A DNA stretch of 64,000 bases from Alphaproteobacteria bacterium (GCA_016793165.1 JAEULA010000008.1:124001-188000), one strand, 5' to 3'; shown: positions 10,614 through 19,004, counted from the first letter of the stretch. The notes: generated from the sequence alone by a model not told the origin. Made by a program: numbers and translations.

Positions 10614-11174
10614 ATGCCGGAAAATCCGACCCCGCCTCCCCCGGTCGAGCGGACCGAGCGCTTGCGCATCGGCGTCGTCGCCGAATGCCGGCCGGCGCAA
10701 GGGCCGTGGAGCCGGTGGCAGTGGCGGCCGATCGCGGCGATCGCCGGCGGGGCCGAGCTCGTCGCGGGCGCCGTGCTGCGCGAGGAGGGCGCCGTACGCC
10801 ACGTCTTCATCGGCGCCGGCGAGGTGGAGCTCGTGACGGCTGAGACCGCCGCCTACAAGCTCAACCTCGATACCGGGTCGCCGTCGATCTACGTCGTCGC
10901 GACCCCTGTCGATGGCGATCCCGGAGGGCTCGCGCTGCGCGGTGTCACCGCGTCGCCCTGGGAGGCCGAGGCCTTCCTCGACGGCCATCACGTCGTCGAG
11001 CGCGTTGCGATGCCGGAGGCGGCGGTTCAGCTGCTGCAGGACTTCGTCGCCGCCTATCACGTCGAGGACGTGTTCATGAAGCGCCAGCGCAAGCGCCACG
11101 ACCCGCAGAAGGGGTTCGGACGCGGCAGTTCGTCGAACGACTATGGCCCGGGCACCTTCGAACCCACCCGCTGA
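10614..11174 (+). CDS. DUF3305 domain protein
   Basis: A 186-aa protein of the DUF3305 family, known only from its association with formate dehydrogenase loci. Visible features are a conserved central block VVAECRPAQGPWSRWQWRP, an aromatic and acidic middle (YKLNLDTGSPSIYVVATP), and a basic C-terminus FMKRQRKRHDPQKGF. No signal peptide or metal motif. I start it at the ATG at 10614; an in-frame GTG at 10608 is the alternative. It follows mobA by about 10 bp and overlaps the DUF3306 gene by 32 bp, so the pair is likely one functional unit. A role in Fdh maturation is inferred from context. Confidence 0.8.
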   Translation: MPENPTPPPPVERTERLRIGVVAECRPAQGPWSRWQWRPIAAIAGGAELVAGAVLREEGAVRHVFIGAGEVELVTAETAAYKLNLDTGSPSIYVVATPVDGDPGGLALRGVTASPWEAEAFLDGHHVVERVAMPEAAVQLLQDFVAAYHVEDVFMKRQRKRHDPQKGFGRGSSSNDYGPGTFEPTR

Positions 11175-11718
11175 CCCGCGCGAGGGCTTCCTGTCGCGCT
11201 GGTCGCGCCGAAAGGCCGAGGACGGCGCCGCGGCGGAGTCCGTTGCCGCATCGGAGCCGGTTGCGCGCGATGCAGCGGTTCCCGGGCCGGCGGCGGCAAT
11301 CGATCCGCCCGCGACGCCACTGTCGGCCGCCGCGCCGGAATCGTCGGGCGAAGCGCCACTGCCGCCGATCGAGAGCCTCACGGCCGAGTCCGACTACAAG
11401 GCGTTCCTCCGACCGGGCGTCCCGGCGGCGACGCAGCGCGCGGCATTGCGCAAGCTGTGGGCGACGGTGCCGGCCCTGGCGCCGATCGAGATCGCCGAGG
11501 CCCACATGGGCGACTTCAACGCGGTTCCGACATTCCCGGAAGGACTGAAGGAGACTCTCTTCGACGCAGTGCGCGGCCTGGTCGAGCGCGCGGCGCAGCC
11601 GCCGAGCGAAGCGCAACCGGTCGTCGCGAGCCCGCCGTCCGATCCGTCGAACGATGAAGAAACTCCCGTCGACTCGGCGGAACTTCCGCCGCCGAGCGTG
11701 AATTCCAAGCCGGGCTGA
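11143..11718 (+). CDS. DUF3306 domain protein
   Basis: A 191-aa protein of the DUF3306 family. The N-terminal GFLSRWSRRKAE block is characteristic, followed by an Ala/Pro-rich disordered stretch (about 30-75), a conserved middle (SDYKAFLRPGVPAATQRAAL, RKLWATVP, GDFN) and an acidic/proline-rich tail. It overlaps the preceding DUF3305 gene by 32 bp. Function is unknown; constant pairing with DUF3305 and formate dehydrogenase suggests an assembly role. The ATG at 11143 is the only start that retains the conserved SRWSRRK block. Confidence 0.8.
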   Translation: MARAPSNPPADPREGFLSRWSRRKAEDGAAAESVAASEPVARDAAVPGPAAAIDPPATPLSAAAPESSGEAPLPPIESLTAESDYKAFLRPGVPAATQRAALRKLWATVPALAPIEIAEAHMGDFNAVPTFPEGLKETLFDAVRGLVERAAQPPSEAQPVVASPPSDPSNDEETPVDSAELPPPSVNSKPG

Positions 11719-11778
11719 CGGCCGCGGGGCAATCACGTCAATTTGCCGCGCACCGCCGGCCCGGGGACGTCGCACTGC

Positions 11779-11807
11779 TTGACTTTGGTGCCGCCTGCCC
11801 CGATTAG
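11779..11807 (+). promoter_or_regulatory. Candidate sigma-70-type promoter for the torD-fdh operon
   Basis: TTGACT at 11779-11784 and GATTAG at 11802-11807 are separated by 17 bp, an acceptable -35/-10 pair in an otherwise GC-rich stretch. A start site near 11814 would leave a leader of about 120 nt before the chaperone gene and would exclude the ATG at 11811 as its start. Confidence 0.45.
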
Positions 11808-11821
11808 TCGATGGAACGAAA

Positions 11822-11855
11822 CCCGCTAAGCCCCAGGAAAATATGGGGTTGCGGG
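11822..11855 (+). promoter_or_regulatory. Structured 5' leader of the torD-fdh operon
   Basis: CCCGC (11822-11826) pairs with GCGGG (11851-11855), and CCCC (11831-11834) with GGGG (11845-11848), giving a two-part stem with an asymmetric internal loop and an A-rich apical loop. It lies just downstream of the candidate promoter and about 80 nt before the chaperone start. It may be a regulatory leader; I cannot match it to a known riboswitch class by eye. Confidence 0.35.
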
Positions 11856-11936
11856 CGGTCCGCGGGACGCGGTGGCCGTGACGGCCGCGCGCCGGCGGTC
11901 GAGATCAAGTGCAGCACGAACGCTCGGGAGGCGTTC

Positions 11937-12545
11937 TTGGTAGCCGAGGAAGTGGTCCATTCGCCGGAGATTGCCGACGAGGAGCGGCAGCGTGCTCACC
12001 TTTACGCGCTGCTCGGCCGGCTGTTATTGGCGGCGCCGGGTGAAGCCGAAATTGCGGTGGTTCGCGATCTGCGTGGCGATGCAACGGAGCTGGGCCGCGC
12101 GCTTTATGCGCTGGCGGCGCTCGCGCGGCGCGCCTCGGTCGACGGCCTTCGCGACGAGTACCACGACCTGTTCATCGGCCTTGCTCAGGGCGAGGTCGTT
12201 CCGTTCGCATCGGTCTATCTCACGGGGTTCCTGCAGGAGCGGCCGCTCGCGGATCTTCGCGGCGACATGATGCGCCTCCGTGTTCGCCGACGCGACGAGG
12301 TGTACGAGCCCGAGGATCACATCGGCAGCATCTGCGAGATGATGGCCGGCCTGATCACGGGCGCCTTCGGCGCGCCGTTGCCGATCGCCGAGCAGCGCCG
12401 CTTCTTCGAGCGTCACTTGGCGCCTTGGGCTTCGCGCTTCTTCGTCGACCTCGAGCGCGCCAAGACCGCGACGTTCTACATGCCGGTCGGGACGATCGGC
12501 CGCCTGTTCATGGATATCGAACGCGACGCCTTCGCGATGAGCTGA
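11937..12545 (+). CDS. TorD-family molecular chaperone for formate dehydrogenase
   Basis: A 202-aa cytosolic chaperone of the TorD/DmsD family, which guards the Tat signal peptide and apo-form of molybdoenzymes until cofactor is inserted. Family features are HLYALLGRLLLAAP near the N-terminus, the DEYHDLFIGL block in the middle, YEPEDHIGSICEMMAGL and the ending FYMPVGTIGRLFMDIE. I choose the TTG at 11937: it has a GGGAGG ribosome-binding site five bases upstream and begins just before the conserved region, whereas the ATG at 11811 adds a 42-residue non-conserved stretch and lies at the likely transcription start. It precedes the Fdh subunits and should act on the catalytic one. Confidence 0.82.
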   Translation: MVAEEVVHSPEIADEERQRAHLYALLGRLLLAAPGEAEIAVVRDLRGDATELGRALYALAALARRASVDGLRDEYHDLFIGLAQGEVVPFASVYLTGFLQERPLADLRGDMMRLRVRRRDEVYEPEDHIGSICEMMAGLITGAFGAPLPIAEQRRFFERHLAPWASRFFVDLERAKTATFYMPVGTIGRLFMDIERDAFAMS

Positions 12546-12595
12546 CGATGGCGCGCGAACCGACGATCAGGAAATCCCGAGAGCGAGGTACCCCG

Positions 12596-12799
12596 ATGGA
12601 CAAGTCCCAGAAGCCGGCGCCGAGATCGCGCCGCGAATTCCTGCGCACGGCAGGGCAGGGCGCAGGCGCGGCGGTGGCGGGTGCCGCGGCCGTGGTCTCG
12701 GGCGCGCCGGCGGCCGCGACGGCCGAGGCGGCCGTGCCGGAAACCGGCTATCGCGAGTCCGCCCATGTGAAGCGCTACTACGAGCTCGCCAAGTTCTGA
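12596..12799 (+). CDS. Small Tat-signal protein of formate dehydrogenase loci
   Basis: A 67-aa protein made mostly of a twin-arginine signal (PRSRREFLRTAGQGAGA), an Ala-rich hydrophobic stretch, and a short mature part ending YRESAHVKRYYELAKF. This is the 'formate dehydrogenase region TAT target' type peptide, commonly found just upstream of fdhA. The ATG at 12596 has a GAGCGAGG site upstream; an in-frame ATG at 12548 would add 16 residues. It sits 20 bp before the catalytic subunit gene. Function is unknown; export by Tat, perhaps alongside the catalytic subunit, is inferred. Confidence 0.85.
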   Translation: MDKSQKPAPRSRREFLRTAGQGAGAAVAGAAAVVSGAPAAATAEAAVPETGYRESAHVKRYYELAKF

Positions 12800-12819
12800 G
12801 GCGCGGGAGAGACCTGATC

Positions 12820-15723
12820 ATGCTGACCAAGAGAACCTCCACGTCCGTGGGCGGCACGCGGCTCTCCAAGCTGGTGCGGGACGGGGCGACAGCGGCACCG
12901 GTCGACCGGCGCGCGTTCCTGCGCCGCTCGGGCCTGGCGGCCGGCGGCCTCGCCGCGGTGGGCGCAATGCCGCTCGCCTCCGTCGAGCGGGCCGCGGCCC
13001 AGGGCGCGGCGGCCAAGGCCGGCGAGGTAAAGCTGGTCAAGAACATCTGCACGCATTGCTCGGTCGGGTGCTCGGTGACCGCTGAGGTCGTGAACGGCGT
13101 CTGGGTCGGGCAGGAGCCGAGCTTCGAATCGCCGATCAATCTCGGGGCCCACTGCGCCAAGGGCGCGGCGGTGCGCGAGCTGCTGCACGGCGACCGCCGC
13201 CTCAAGTACCCGATGAAGCTGCAGGACGGGCGCTGGGTCCGCCTGAGCTGGGACCAGGCCGTCAACGAGGTCGGCGACCGCCTGCTCAAGATCCGCGAGC
13301 AATCGGGTCCGGACAGCGTCTACTGGCTCGGCTCCGCCAAGTTCACCAACGAGAGCGCGTACCTGAACCGCAAGTTCGCGGCGTTCTGGGGCACCAACAA
13401 CGTCGACCACCAGGCGCGCATCTGCCACTCGACCACCGTCGCCGGCGTCGCCCAGACCTGGGGCTACGGCGCGATGACGAACTCGTACAACGACATCCAG
13501 AACAGCCGCGCGATCTTCCTGATCGGCGGCAACCCGGCGGAGGCGCATCCGGTCTCGTTGCTGCACATGCTGCGCGGCAAGGAGCAGAACAACGCGCCGT
13601 TCATCGTCTGCGATCCGCGCTTCACGCGCACGGCCGCGCATTCGACCGAGCACGTGCGCCTGCGCCCGGGCACCGACATCGCGCTGATCTGGGGCATCCT
13701 CTGGCATTGCGTCCAGAACGGCTGGACCGACGAGAAGTACGTGCGCGAGCGCGTCTACGGCTTCGACGACGTGAAGAAGGAGGTCGCGAAGTACACGCCG
13801 GAGGAGGTCGAGCGGATCACCGGCGTCCCGGGCTCGCAGCTGCGCCGCGTCGCCCAGACGCTGTGGAACAACCGGCCGTTCACCGTGATCTGGTGCATGG
13901 GCGGCACGCAGCACAGCGTCGGCACGGCGAACGTGCGCGCCTACTGCATCCTCGGCCTCAACTTCGGGATCATCGGCACCTCGGGCGGCGGCGCGAACAT
14001 CTATCGCGGTCACTGCAACGTGCAGGGCGCGACCGACATGGGGCTCGATGTGCTGAACCTGCCGGCCTATTACGGGCTGGCGGAGCAGGCATGGCGCCAT
14101 TGGGCGCGCGTCTGGAACGTGCCCTACGACTACATGCTCGGCCGCTTCAAGTCGAAGCAGTTCATGGAGGCGCCCGGCACGCCGCAGACCCGCTGGGCGG
14201 ATCTCGTGCTCGAGGACAAGAAGAACATCGACCAGCCTGACAATCTGAAGGCGATGGTGTTCTGGGGCCACGGCGCCAACACGCAGGTCCGCGGCCCCGA
14301 CAACAAGAAGGCGATGCAGTCGATCGACACGGTGGTGGTGATCGACCCGCATCCGACGCAGGTCCCGGTGATGTCCGAGGGCCGCAAGGACGGCGTCTAC
14401 CTGCTCCCGGCCTGCACCGCGTTCGAGATGGAAGGCTCGCGAACCGCGTCGAACCGGTCGCTGCAGTGGGGCAACAAGGTCACGGACCCGATCTTCGAGT
14501 CGAAGAACGACCTCGAGATCATGTACCTGCTCGCGCGCAAGTTCGGCTTCGAGAAGGAGATGTTCCGCAACATCAAGGTCGAGGGCACGAAGCCGGCGGC
14601 CGAAGACGTGCTGCGCGAGCTCAACCGCGGCTCGATGACGATCGGCTATTCGGGCCAGAGCCCGGAGCGGCTCAAGCGCCACATGGCCAACCAGCAGCAT
14701 TTCGACAAGCGCACGCTCGAGGGCACGGGGCCGATGAAGGGCGAGACTTACGGCCTGCCGTGGCCGTGCTGGGGCAAGCCCGAGCACGGCCATCCCGGCA
14801 CGCACGTGCTCTACGACACCTCGAAGGAGGTGAGGAACGGCGGCGGCACGTTCCGGGCGCTGTGGGGCGCGGAGCGCAACGGCGAGACGCTGCTCGCCGA
14901 GGGGTCGTTCTCGAAGAACTCCGAGCTCAAGGACGGATATCCGCAGTTCAGCCTGGGCATGCTCAAGCGACTGGGCTGGGACGCCGACCTCACCGAGGAC
15001 GAGCGCAAGGAGATCCAGGAGGTCGGCCAGATGGTGTTCGCCGGCAACGCCGACGCCGTCACCTGGGCCTTCGACACGTCCGGCGGGATCATCCGCGTCG
15101 CGATCAAACACGGCTGCATGCCGTTCGGGAACGCCAAGGCGCGCGCCAATGTCTGGAACTTCCCCGACGGCGTGCCCACGCACCGCGAGCCGATCTACTC
15201 GGCCGACCGCGAGATGGTGAAGAAGTACCCGACCTACACCGATCGCAAGCTGCATCGCGTGCCGGTGCTCTACAAGACGATCCAGGACCGCGACGTGTCC
15301 AAGCAGTTCCCGATCGTCTTCACGTCCGGCCGGCTGGTCGAGTACGAGGGCGGCGGCGACGAGACGCGTTCGAACAAGTGGCTCGCCGAGCTGCAGCAGG
15401 TCGCCTATGTCGAGATCAATCCCGGCGATGCCGGCAAGCTCGGCATCAAGACGATGGACGACGTCTGGATCTACGGGCCCGAGAACAACGCGCGGATCAA
15501 GGTGAAGGCGCTCGTGACCGAGCGCGTCGGGCGCGGCGTGGCATGGATGCCGTTCCACTTCGCCGGACATTGGATGGGCGAGGACAAGCGCAAGACCTAT
15601 CCGCAGGGAACCGACCCGATCGTGATGGGCGAGGCCGTGAACACCGCGATGACCTACGGCTACGACCCCGTCACCCAGATGCAGGAAACCAAGTCCACGC
15701 TGTGCCGCATCGAGAAGGCCTGA
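12820..15723 (+). CDS. fdhA: Formate dehydrogenase catalytic (alpha) subunit, molybdopterin/[4Fe-4S], Cys form
   Basis: A 967-aa bis-MGD oxidoreductase oxidising formate to CO2. A Tat signal (DRRAFLRRSGLAAGG, about 29-43) directs export with cofactor to the periplasmic side. The N-terminal [4Fe-4S] site is C77-x2-C80-x3-C84-x27-C112. At the molybdenum ligand position the sequence is QARICHSTTVAG, so Cys202 (codon TGC) replaces the selenocysteine of E. coli FdhN/FdoG, followed by the conserved active-site His203. The molybdopterin-binding blocks IFLIGGNPAEAHPV and the C-terminal dinucleotide-binding domain (INPGDAGKLGI, MTYGYDPVTQMQETKSTLCR) are present. It is followed by the iron-sulfur and cytochrome b subunits, so electrons go to the quinone pool. 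Confidence 0.95.
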   Translation: MLTKRTSTSVGGTRLSKLVRDGATAAPVDRRAFLRRSGLAAGGLAAVGAMPLASVERAAAQGAAAKAGEVKLVKNICTHCSVGCSVTAEVVNGVWVGQEPSFESPINLGAHCAKGAAVRELLHGDRRLKYPMKLQDGRWVRLSWDQAVNEVGDRLLKIREQSGPDSVYWLGSAKFTNESAYLNRKFAAFWGTNNVDHQARICHSTTVAGVAQTWGYGAMTNSYNDIQNSRAIFLIGGNPAEAHPVSLLHMLRGKEQNNAPFIVCDPRFTRTAAHSTEHVRLRPGTDIALIWGILWHCVQNGWTDEKYVRERVYGFDDVKKEVAKYTPEEVERITGVPGSQLRRVAQTLWNNRPFTVIWCMGGTQHSVGTANVRAYCILGLNFGIIGTSGGGANIYRGHCNVQGATDMGLDVLNLPAYYGLAEQAWRHWARVWNVPYDYMLGRFKSKQFMEAPGTPQTRWADLVLEDKKNIDQPDNLKAMVFWGHGANTQVRGPDNKKAMQSIDTVVVIDPHPTQVPVMSEGRKDGVYLLPACTAFEMEGSRTASNRSLQWGNKVTDPIFESKNDLEIMYLLARKFGFEKEMFRNIKVEGTKPAAEDVLRELNRGSMTIGYSGQSPERLKRHMANQQHFDKRTLEGTGPMKGETYGLPWPCWGKPEHGHPGTHVLYDTSKEVRNGGGTFRALWGAERNGETLLAEGSFSKNSELKDGYPQFSLGMLKRLGWDADLTEDERKEIQEVGQMVFAGNADAVTWAFDTSGGIIRVAIKHGCMPFGNAKARANVWNFPDGVPTHREPIYSADREMVKKYPTYTDRKLHRVPVLYKTIQDRDVSKQFPIVFTSGRLVEYEGGGDETRSNKWLAELQQVAYVEINPGDAGKLGIKTMDDVWIYGPENNARIKVKALVTERVGRGVAWMPFHFAGHWMGEDKRKTYPQGTDPIVMGEAVNTAMTYGYDPVTQMQETKSTLCRIEKA

Positions 15724-15751
15724 GCGCGGAACCCGGATCGAGGAGCAAGCA

Positions 15752-16342
15752 ATGGCGAGAATGAAGTTCCTGCTCGACGCCGAGCGCTGCATCGAGTGCA
15801 ACGCCTGCGTGACGGCGTGCAAGAACGAGCACGAGGTCCCGTGGGGAATCAACCGGCGCCGCGTCGTCACGCTCAACGACGGCAAGCCGGGCGAGCGGTC
15901 GATCTCGATGGCGTGCATGCATTGCACGGACGCGCCGTGCATGGCCGTCTGCCCGGTCGACTGCTTCTTCAAGACGGCCGAGGGCGTCGTCCTTCACTCG
16001 AAGGACCTCTGCATCGGATGCGGCTACTGCTTCTATGCATGCCCGTTCGGCGCGCCGCAGTATCCGCAGGCCGGCAACTTCGGGAGCCGCGGCAAGATGG
16101 ACAAGTGCACCTTCTGCGCCGGCGGCCCGGGCGAGGCCAACAGCCCCGAGCAGGTCGCGCGTTACGGGCGCAACCGCATCGCCGAGGGCAAGCTGCCGCT
16201 GTGCGCCGAGATGTGCTCGACCAAGGCGCTGCTCGCCGGCGACGGCGAGGTGATCGCGGGGATCTACCGCGAGCGCGTCGCGACGCGCGGCTACGGCTCC
16301 GGCGCCTGGGGCTGGGCGACCGCCTATCCGAGCGGGACATGA
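15752..16342 (+). CDS. fdhB: Formate dehydrogenase iron-sulfur (beta) subunit
   Basis: A 196-aa electron-transfer subunit with four [4Fe-4S] motifs: CIECNACVTACKNE near residues 13-26, CMHCTDAPCMAVCPVD near 55-70, CIGCGYCFYACPFGAPQ near 87-103, and CTFC with a later CAEMCSTKAL near 121-160. It carries electrons from the catalytic subunit to the cytochrome b subunit. Unlike E. coli FdnH/FdoH it has no C-terminal membrane anchor, so it must be held by the cytochrome b partner. The gene follows fdhA by 28 bp. Confidence 0.94.
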   Translation: MARMKFLLDAERCIECNACVTACKNEHEVPWGINRRRVVTLNDGKPGERSISMACMHCTDAPCMAVCPVDCFFKTAEGVVLHSKDLCIGCGYCFYACPFGAPQYPQAGNFGSRGKMDKCTFCAGGPGEANSPEQVARYGRNRIAEGKLPLCAEMCSTKALLAGDGEVIAGIYRERVATRGYGSGAWGWATAYPSGT

Positions 16343-16412
16343 CGACGAGGGCGGCACGGCGACGCGCGGCGACCGCGCGCCGCAGATGCCGGGTCGACGG
16401 GAGAGGCAAGCG

Positions 16413-16631
16413 ATGACGAGACGAACGAACGCGATGTCCGACAACCAGAAGCTCGTGGGCTGGTGCCTGGTCGGGCTGATCCTTGCCGTGCTCGTGGCGA
16501 ACTCGATCCCCGATCGCGGCCTGCGCGAGGGCCATCGCGGCAGCTATCTCGGCGCCTCGACGCGCCAGCGCGACATCGCGCCGGATCGCGTCCAGGCCCT
16601 CACCAACCGCACGGCGACGCAGAACTACTGA
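16413..16631 (+). CDS. Small single-pass membrane protein of the fdh operon
   Basis: A 72-aa protein with a short polar N-terminus, one membrane segment (LVGWCLVGLILAVLVANSI, about residues 14-32) and a charged C-terminal tail with several Arg residues. I choose the ATG at 16413, which has a GGGAGAGG ribosome-binding site 6 bp upstream; 16386 and 16434 are alternatives. It sits between the iron-sulfur and cytochrome b subunit genes in the same direction, so it may be a small accessory subunit or assembly factor. I do not recognise a named family. Confidence 0.65.
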   Translation: MTRRTNAMSDNQKLVGWCLVGLILAVLVANSIPDRGLREGHRGSYLGASTRQRDIAPDRVQALTNRTATQNY

Positions 16632-16668
16632 CTTGCTTCGGCGCAGCGCGCCGCCAGGAGACGATGTG

Positions 16669-17772
16669 ATGAACACCTTCCGCCTGCTGCCGGCCCTCGC
16701 GCTGGCCCTTGTTCTCGGAGTCGGCGCGCCGACGGCGGCGCAGCAGGCGCCCGCGCCGGTGACCGCGACCTCGGTGCCGCCCGTGAGCAACCTCGAGAAC
16801 GTGCGCACGCCGCTTGCCCCGGTTATCGGCCCTGCAGCGAGCGAGGGCACCGGCGGGCTTCGCGAGCGTCCGATGTCCGGGCACACCGCCGCGAGCAACG
16901 AGGCCGCCCTGCTCCAGGCCCTGAAGGGCGGCAGCGCGCTGCGCGGTTATTCGCCGCTTCCCGACCAGAAGGCCGCGACCCTGGTCCAGCCGGCGGGCCG
17001 CGAATGGCGCGAGATCGTCAAGGGGCCGCTGCGCATCTGGGGATCCTGGCTGATCCTGGGGATGCTCGGCGCGCTCATCGTGTTCTACGTGATGCGCGGC
17101 AAGATCGAGATCTCGGCCGGGCCCTCGGGCCGCACGCTCGAGCGGTTCTCGCTCATCGAGCGGTTCGTCCACTGGCTGACGGCCAGCTCGTTCATCGCGC
17201 TCGCACTCAGTGGCCTCAACATCACCTATGGCCGCTACGTGCTGCTGCCGATCATGCCTGCGGAGTGGTTCACCGCGCTGTCATTGACGTTGAAGTACAT
17301 CCACAACTTCGTCGCCTTCCCGTTCATGCTCGGTCTCGCGCTCACGTTCGCGATCTGGATCGTGCACAACATCCCGAGCCGGATCGACCTGCAATGGCTT
17401 GCGGTCTTCGGCGGCCTGTTCACCAAGGACCTGCATCCGCCCGCCGGCAAGTTCAACGCCGGGCAGAAGCTCGTGTTCTGGTCGGTCGTGATCGGCGGCG
17501 GCGCGCTGGCGGTGTCGGGCATCTACCTGCTGTTCCCGTTCTATCTCGGCGACATGGGAATGCAGCAGCTGATGCAGGTTGTGCACGCCGCGGTCGCGGT
17601 GGTGATGATCGCGATCGTGCTGGCGCACATCTACATCGGTTCCCTCGGCATGGAAGGCGCATTCGACGCGATGGGCACCGGGCGTGTCGACGAGAACTGG
17701 GCGCGCGAGCATCACAGCCTGTGGGTCGCCGAGGTGAAGGGCGACGCGGCGGCCCGGCCCGGCCACGACTGA
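16669..17772 (+). CDS. fdhC: Formate dehydrogenase cytochrome b (gamma) subunit
   Basis: A 367-aa membrane subunit. An N-terminal signal/anchor (MNTFRLLPALALALVLGVG) is followed by a periplasmic stretch of about 110 residues, then membrane segments starting at SWLILGMLGALIVFYVM. The cytochrome b561-type core shows the haem-ligand histidines in SLIERFVHWLTASSFIAL, LKYIHNFVAFP, and MQVVHAAVAVVMIAIVLAHIY. It receives electrons from FdhB and reduces quinone. The ATG at 16669 has AGGAG eight bases upstream and restores the signal sequence; a longer frame upstream is the small gene read in another frame. It ends the fdh structural genes. Confidence 0.92.
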   Translation: MNTFRLLPALALALVLGVGAPTAAQQAPAPVTATSVPPVSNLENVRTPLAPVIGPAASEGTGGLRERPMSGHTAASNEAALLQALKGGSALRGYSPLPDQKAATLVQPAGREWREIVKGPLRIWGSWLILGMLGALIVFYVMRGKIEISAGPSGRTLERFSLIERFVHWLTASSFIALALSGLNITYGRYVLLPIMPAEWFTALSLTLKYIHNFVAFPFMLGLALTFAIWIVHNIPSRIDLQWLAVFGGLFTKDLHPPAGKFNAGQKLVFWSVVIGGGALAVSGIYLLFPFYLGDMGMQQLMQVVHAAVAVVMIAIVLAHIYIGSLGMEGAFDAMGTGRVDENWAREHHSLWVAEVKGDAAARPGHD

Positions 17773-17815
17773 TTCCCGGCGACGCGGCGTCGACGCTGCC
17801 GGCCGCACCGCCGCC

Positions 17816-18787
17816 ATGCCCGTCGCGTGGTCGCGCCGCAGGGCCCTGTCCCTCGCCGGTGCCGCGACGCTCGCGTCGGGTGCGCCGCCGGCGCGCGGCG
17901 AGCTGGTCGGGCACGGCGGGATCGTCAACGCCGTCGCCGTGTCGCCCGACGGCCGCCGCGCGCTGACCGCCAGCTGGGACACCAGCGTGCGGCTGTGGGA
18001 CCTCGCCTCGCAGCGCGAACTGCGGGTGCTCGAGGGACATGACGCCAATGTCGGCACGGTGCGTTTCCTGGCGGACGGCCGGCACGCCGTGTCGGGGGGC
18101 TGGGACAACATCATCCTGCTCTGGGACCTGGAGAGCGGCGCCGTGCTGCGGCGGTTCGAAGGCCACGACGCCAATGTCAGCGCGCTGGCGGTTCGCGCGG
18201 ACGGCGCGCGCCTGTTGTCGGGAAGCTGGGACCGCAGCGTCCGGCTATGGAGTCTCGCCGACGGCGCGCAGCTGCGGCGCCTCGACGGCCACGGCCAGAA
18301 CGTGATGGCGGTCGCCTTCCTCGGCGACGGGGCGCGGGGCGCCAGCGCCGGCTACGACCAGATGATCCGCATCTGGGATTGCGAGACCGGCGCCGCGCTG
18401 GGCGAACTCGCCGGCCATGCGAGCGGCGTCAACGCGATCGCGGCGTCCCCGGACGGGCGATCGCTCGTCTCCGCCGGCAGCGACGGCACCGTCCGCGTGT
18501 GGACGCCCGCATCGATGCGCGAGCGCCTGGTGCTGCGCGGCCATGCGGGCTTCGTCGCCGGCGTCGCCGTGTCGCCTGATGGCGCGATCGCGGCCTCGGC
18601 GGGCGGCGATCGCACGGTGCGGCTATGGGACCTCGCCGCGGGGGCGGAGCTCCGCGCGCTGCGCGCGCACAAGCGGCCGGTCTGGGCGGTGGCCTTCACA
18701 CCCGACGGCACGCGTCTGCTGTCGGGCGGTCACGACGAGGTGGTGAAGATCTGGGACGTCCGCTCCGGCGTCGAGATCGGTCCGTAG
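17816..18787 (+). CDS. Exported seven-bladed WD40-repeat protein next to fdh
   Basis: A 323-aa protein with a Tat-like N-terminal signal (WSRRRALSLAGAATLASGAP) followed directly by seven WD40 repeats of about 42 residues, each with a GH near the start and a terminal WD or equivalent (RLWDL, LLWDL, RLWSL, RIWDC, RVWTP, RLWDL, KIWDV). Seven repeats fill the protein, so it should form one closed beta-propeller and nothing else. It begins 43 bp after the cytochrome b subunit in the same direction. Known WD40 proteins are binding scaffolds; here a periplasmic partner, perhaps the cytochrome c encoded nearby or the Fdh complex, is inferred from context only. Confidence 0.85.
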   Translation: MPVAWSRRRALSLAGAATLASGAPPARGELVGHGGIVNAVAVSPDGRRALTASWDTSVRLWDLASQRELRVLEGHDANVGTVRFLADGRHAVSGGWDNIILLWDLESGAVLRRFEGHDANVSALAVRADGARLLSGSWDRSVRLWSLADGAQLRRLDGHGQNVMAVAFLGDGARGASAGYDQMIRIWDCETGAALGELAGHASGVNAIAASPDGRSLVSAGSDGTVRVWTPASMRERLVLRGHAGFVAGVAVSPDGAIAASAGGDRTVRLWDLAAGAELRALRAHKRPVWAVAFTPDGTRLLSGGHDEVVKIWDVRSGVEIGP

Positions 18788-18805
18788 CGGGGCGACGCCG
18801 CCGGG

Positions 18806-18934
18806 TCAGAGCCGGACGTTGGCGGGGACGGAATAGCGCTGGTCGGCGGTCTGCTGGATCGAGCCGTTCAGCCACAGCGCCGCGACGATCGAGAGGACGA
18901 TCGTGGCGCCGATCCCCAGGAAGATGCCTTTCAT
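18806..18934 (-). CDS. 42-aa single-pass membrane peptide
   Basis: A short frame between the convergent WD40 gene and the cytochrome c gene. It begins MKGIFLGIGATIVLSIVAAL, a hydrophobic segment, and ends with a polar tail QQTADQRYSVPANVRL. A GGGGA sequence seven bases before the ATG could serve as ribosome-binding site. The start and stop fit tightly between neighbours (18 bp from the WD40 stop, 70 bp from the cytochrome stop) and the amino acid pattern looks like a real small membrane protein rather than noise. It may be a subunit of a membrane redox complex; no named family is recognised. Confidence 0.55.
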   Translation of the reverse strand: MKGIFLGIGATIVLSIVAALWLNGSIQQTADQRYSVPANVRL

Positions 18935-19004
18935 GTGCGAGTCCCCGTTGGCCTGTCGGGCGGCAACTTAGCGCCGTACCGGTCAGGTGCAAGGCTTGCG
19001 TCGC

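Noticed and set aside
11811..11936. ATG at 11811 as start of the TorD-type chaperone
   Set aside because: It would coincide with the predicted transcription start and add a 42-residue non-conserved stretch; TTG at 11937 has a strong GGGAGG site.
13423..13425. Possible selenocysteine codon in formate dehydrogenase
   Set aside because: The codon at the molybdenum ligand position is TGC (Cys202), and there is no internal TGA in the frame.
12778..15972. A long open frame of about 1060 codons on the minus strand opposite fdhA
   Set aside because: It is Arg/Asp/His-rich with no domain, overlaps an unmistakable molybdoenzyme gene completely, and is what the third-codon-position GC bias produces in this genome.
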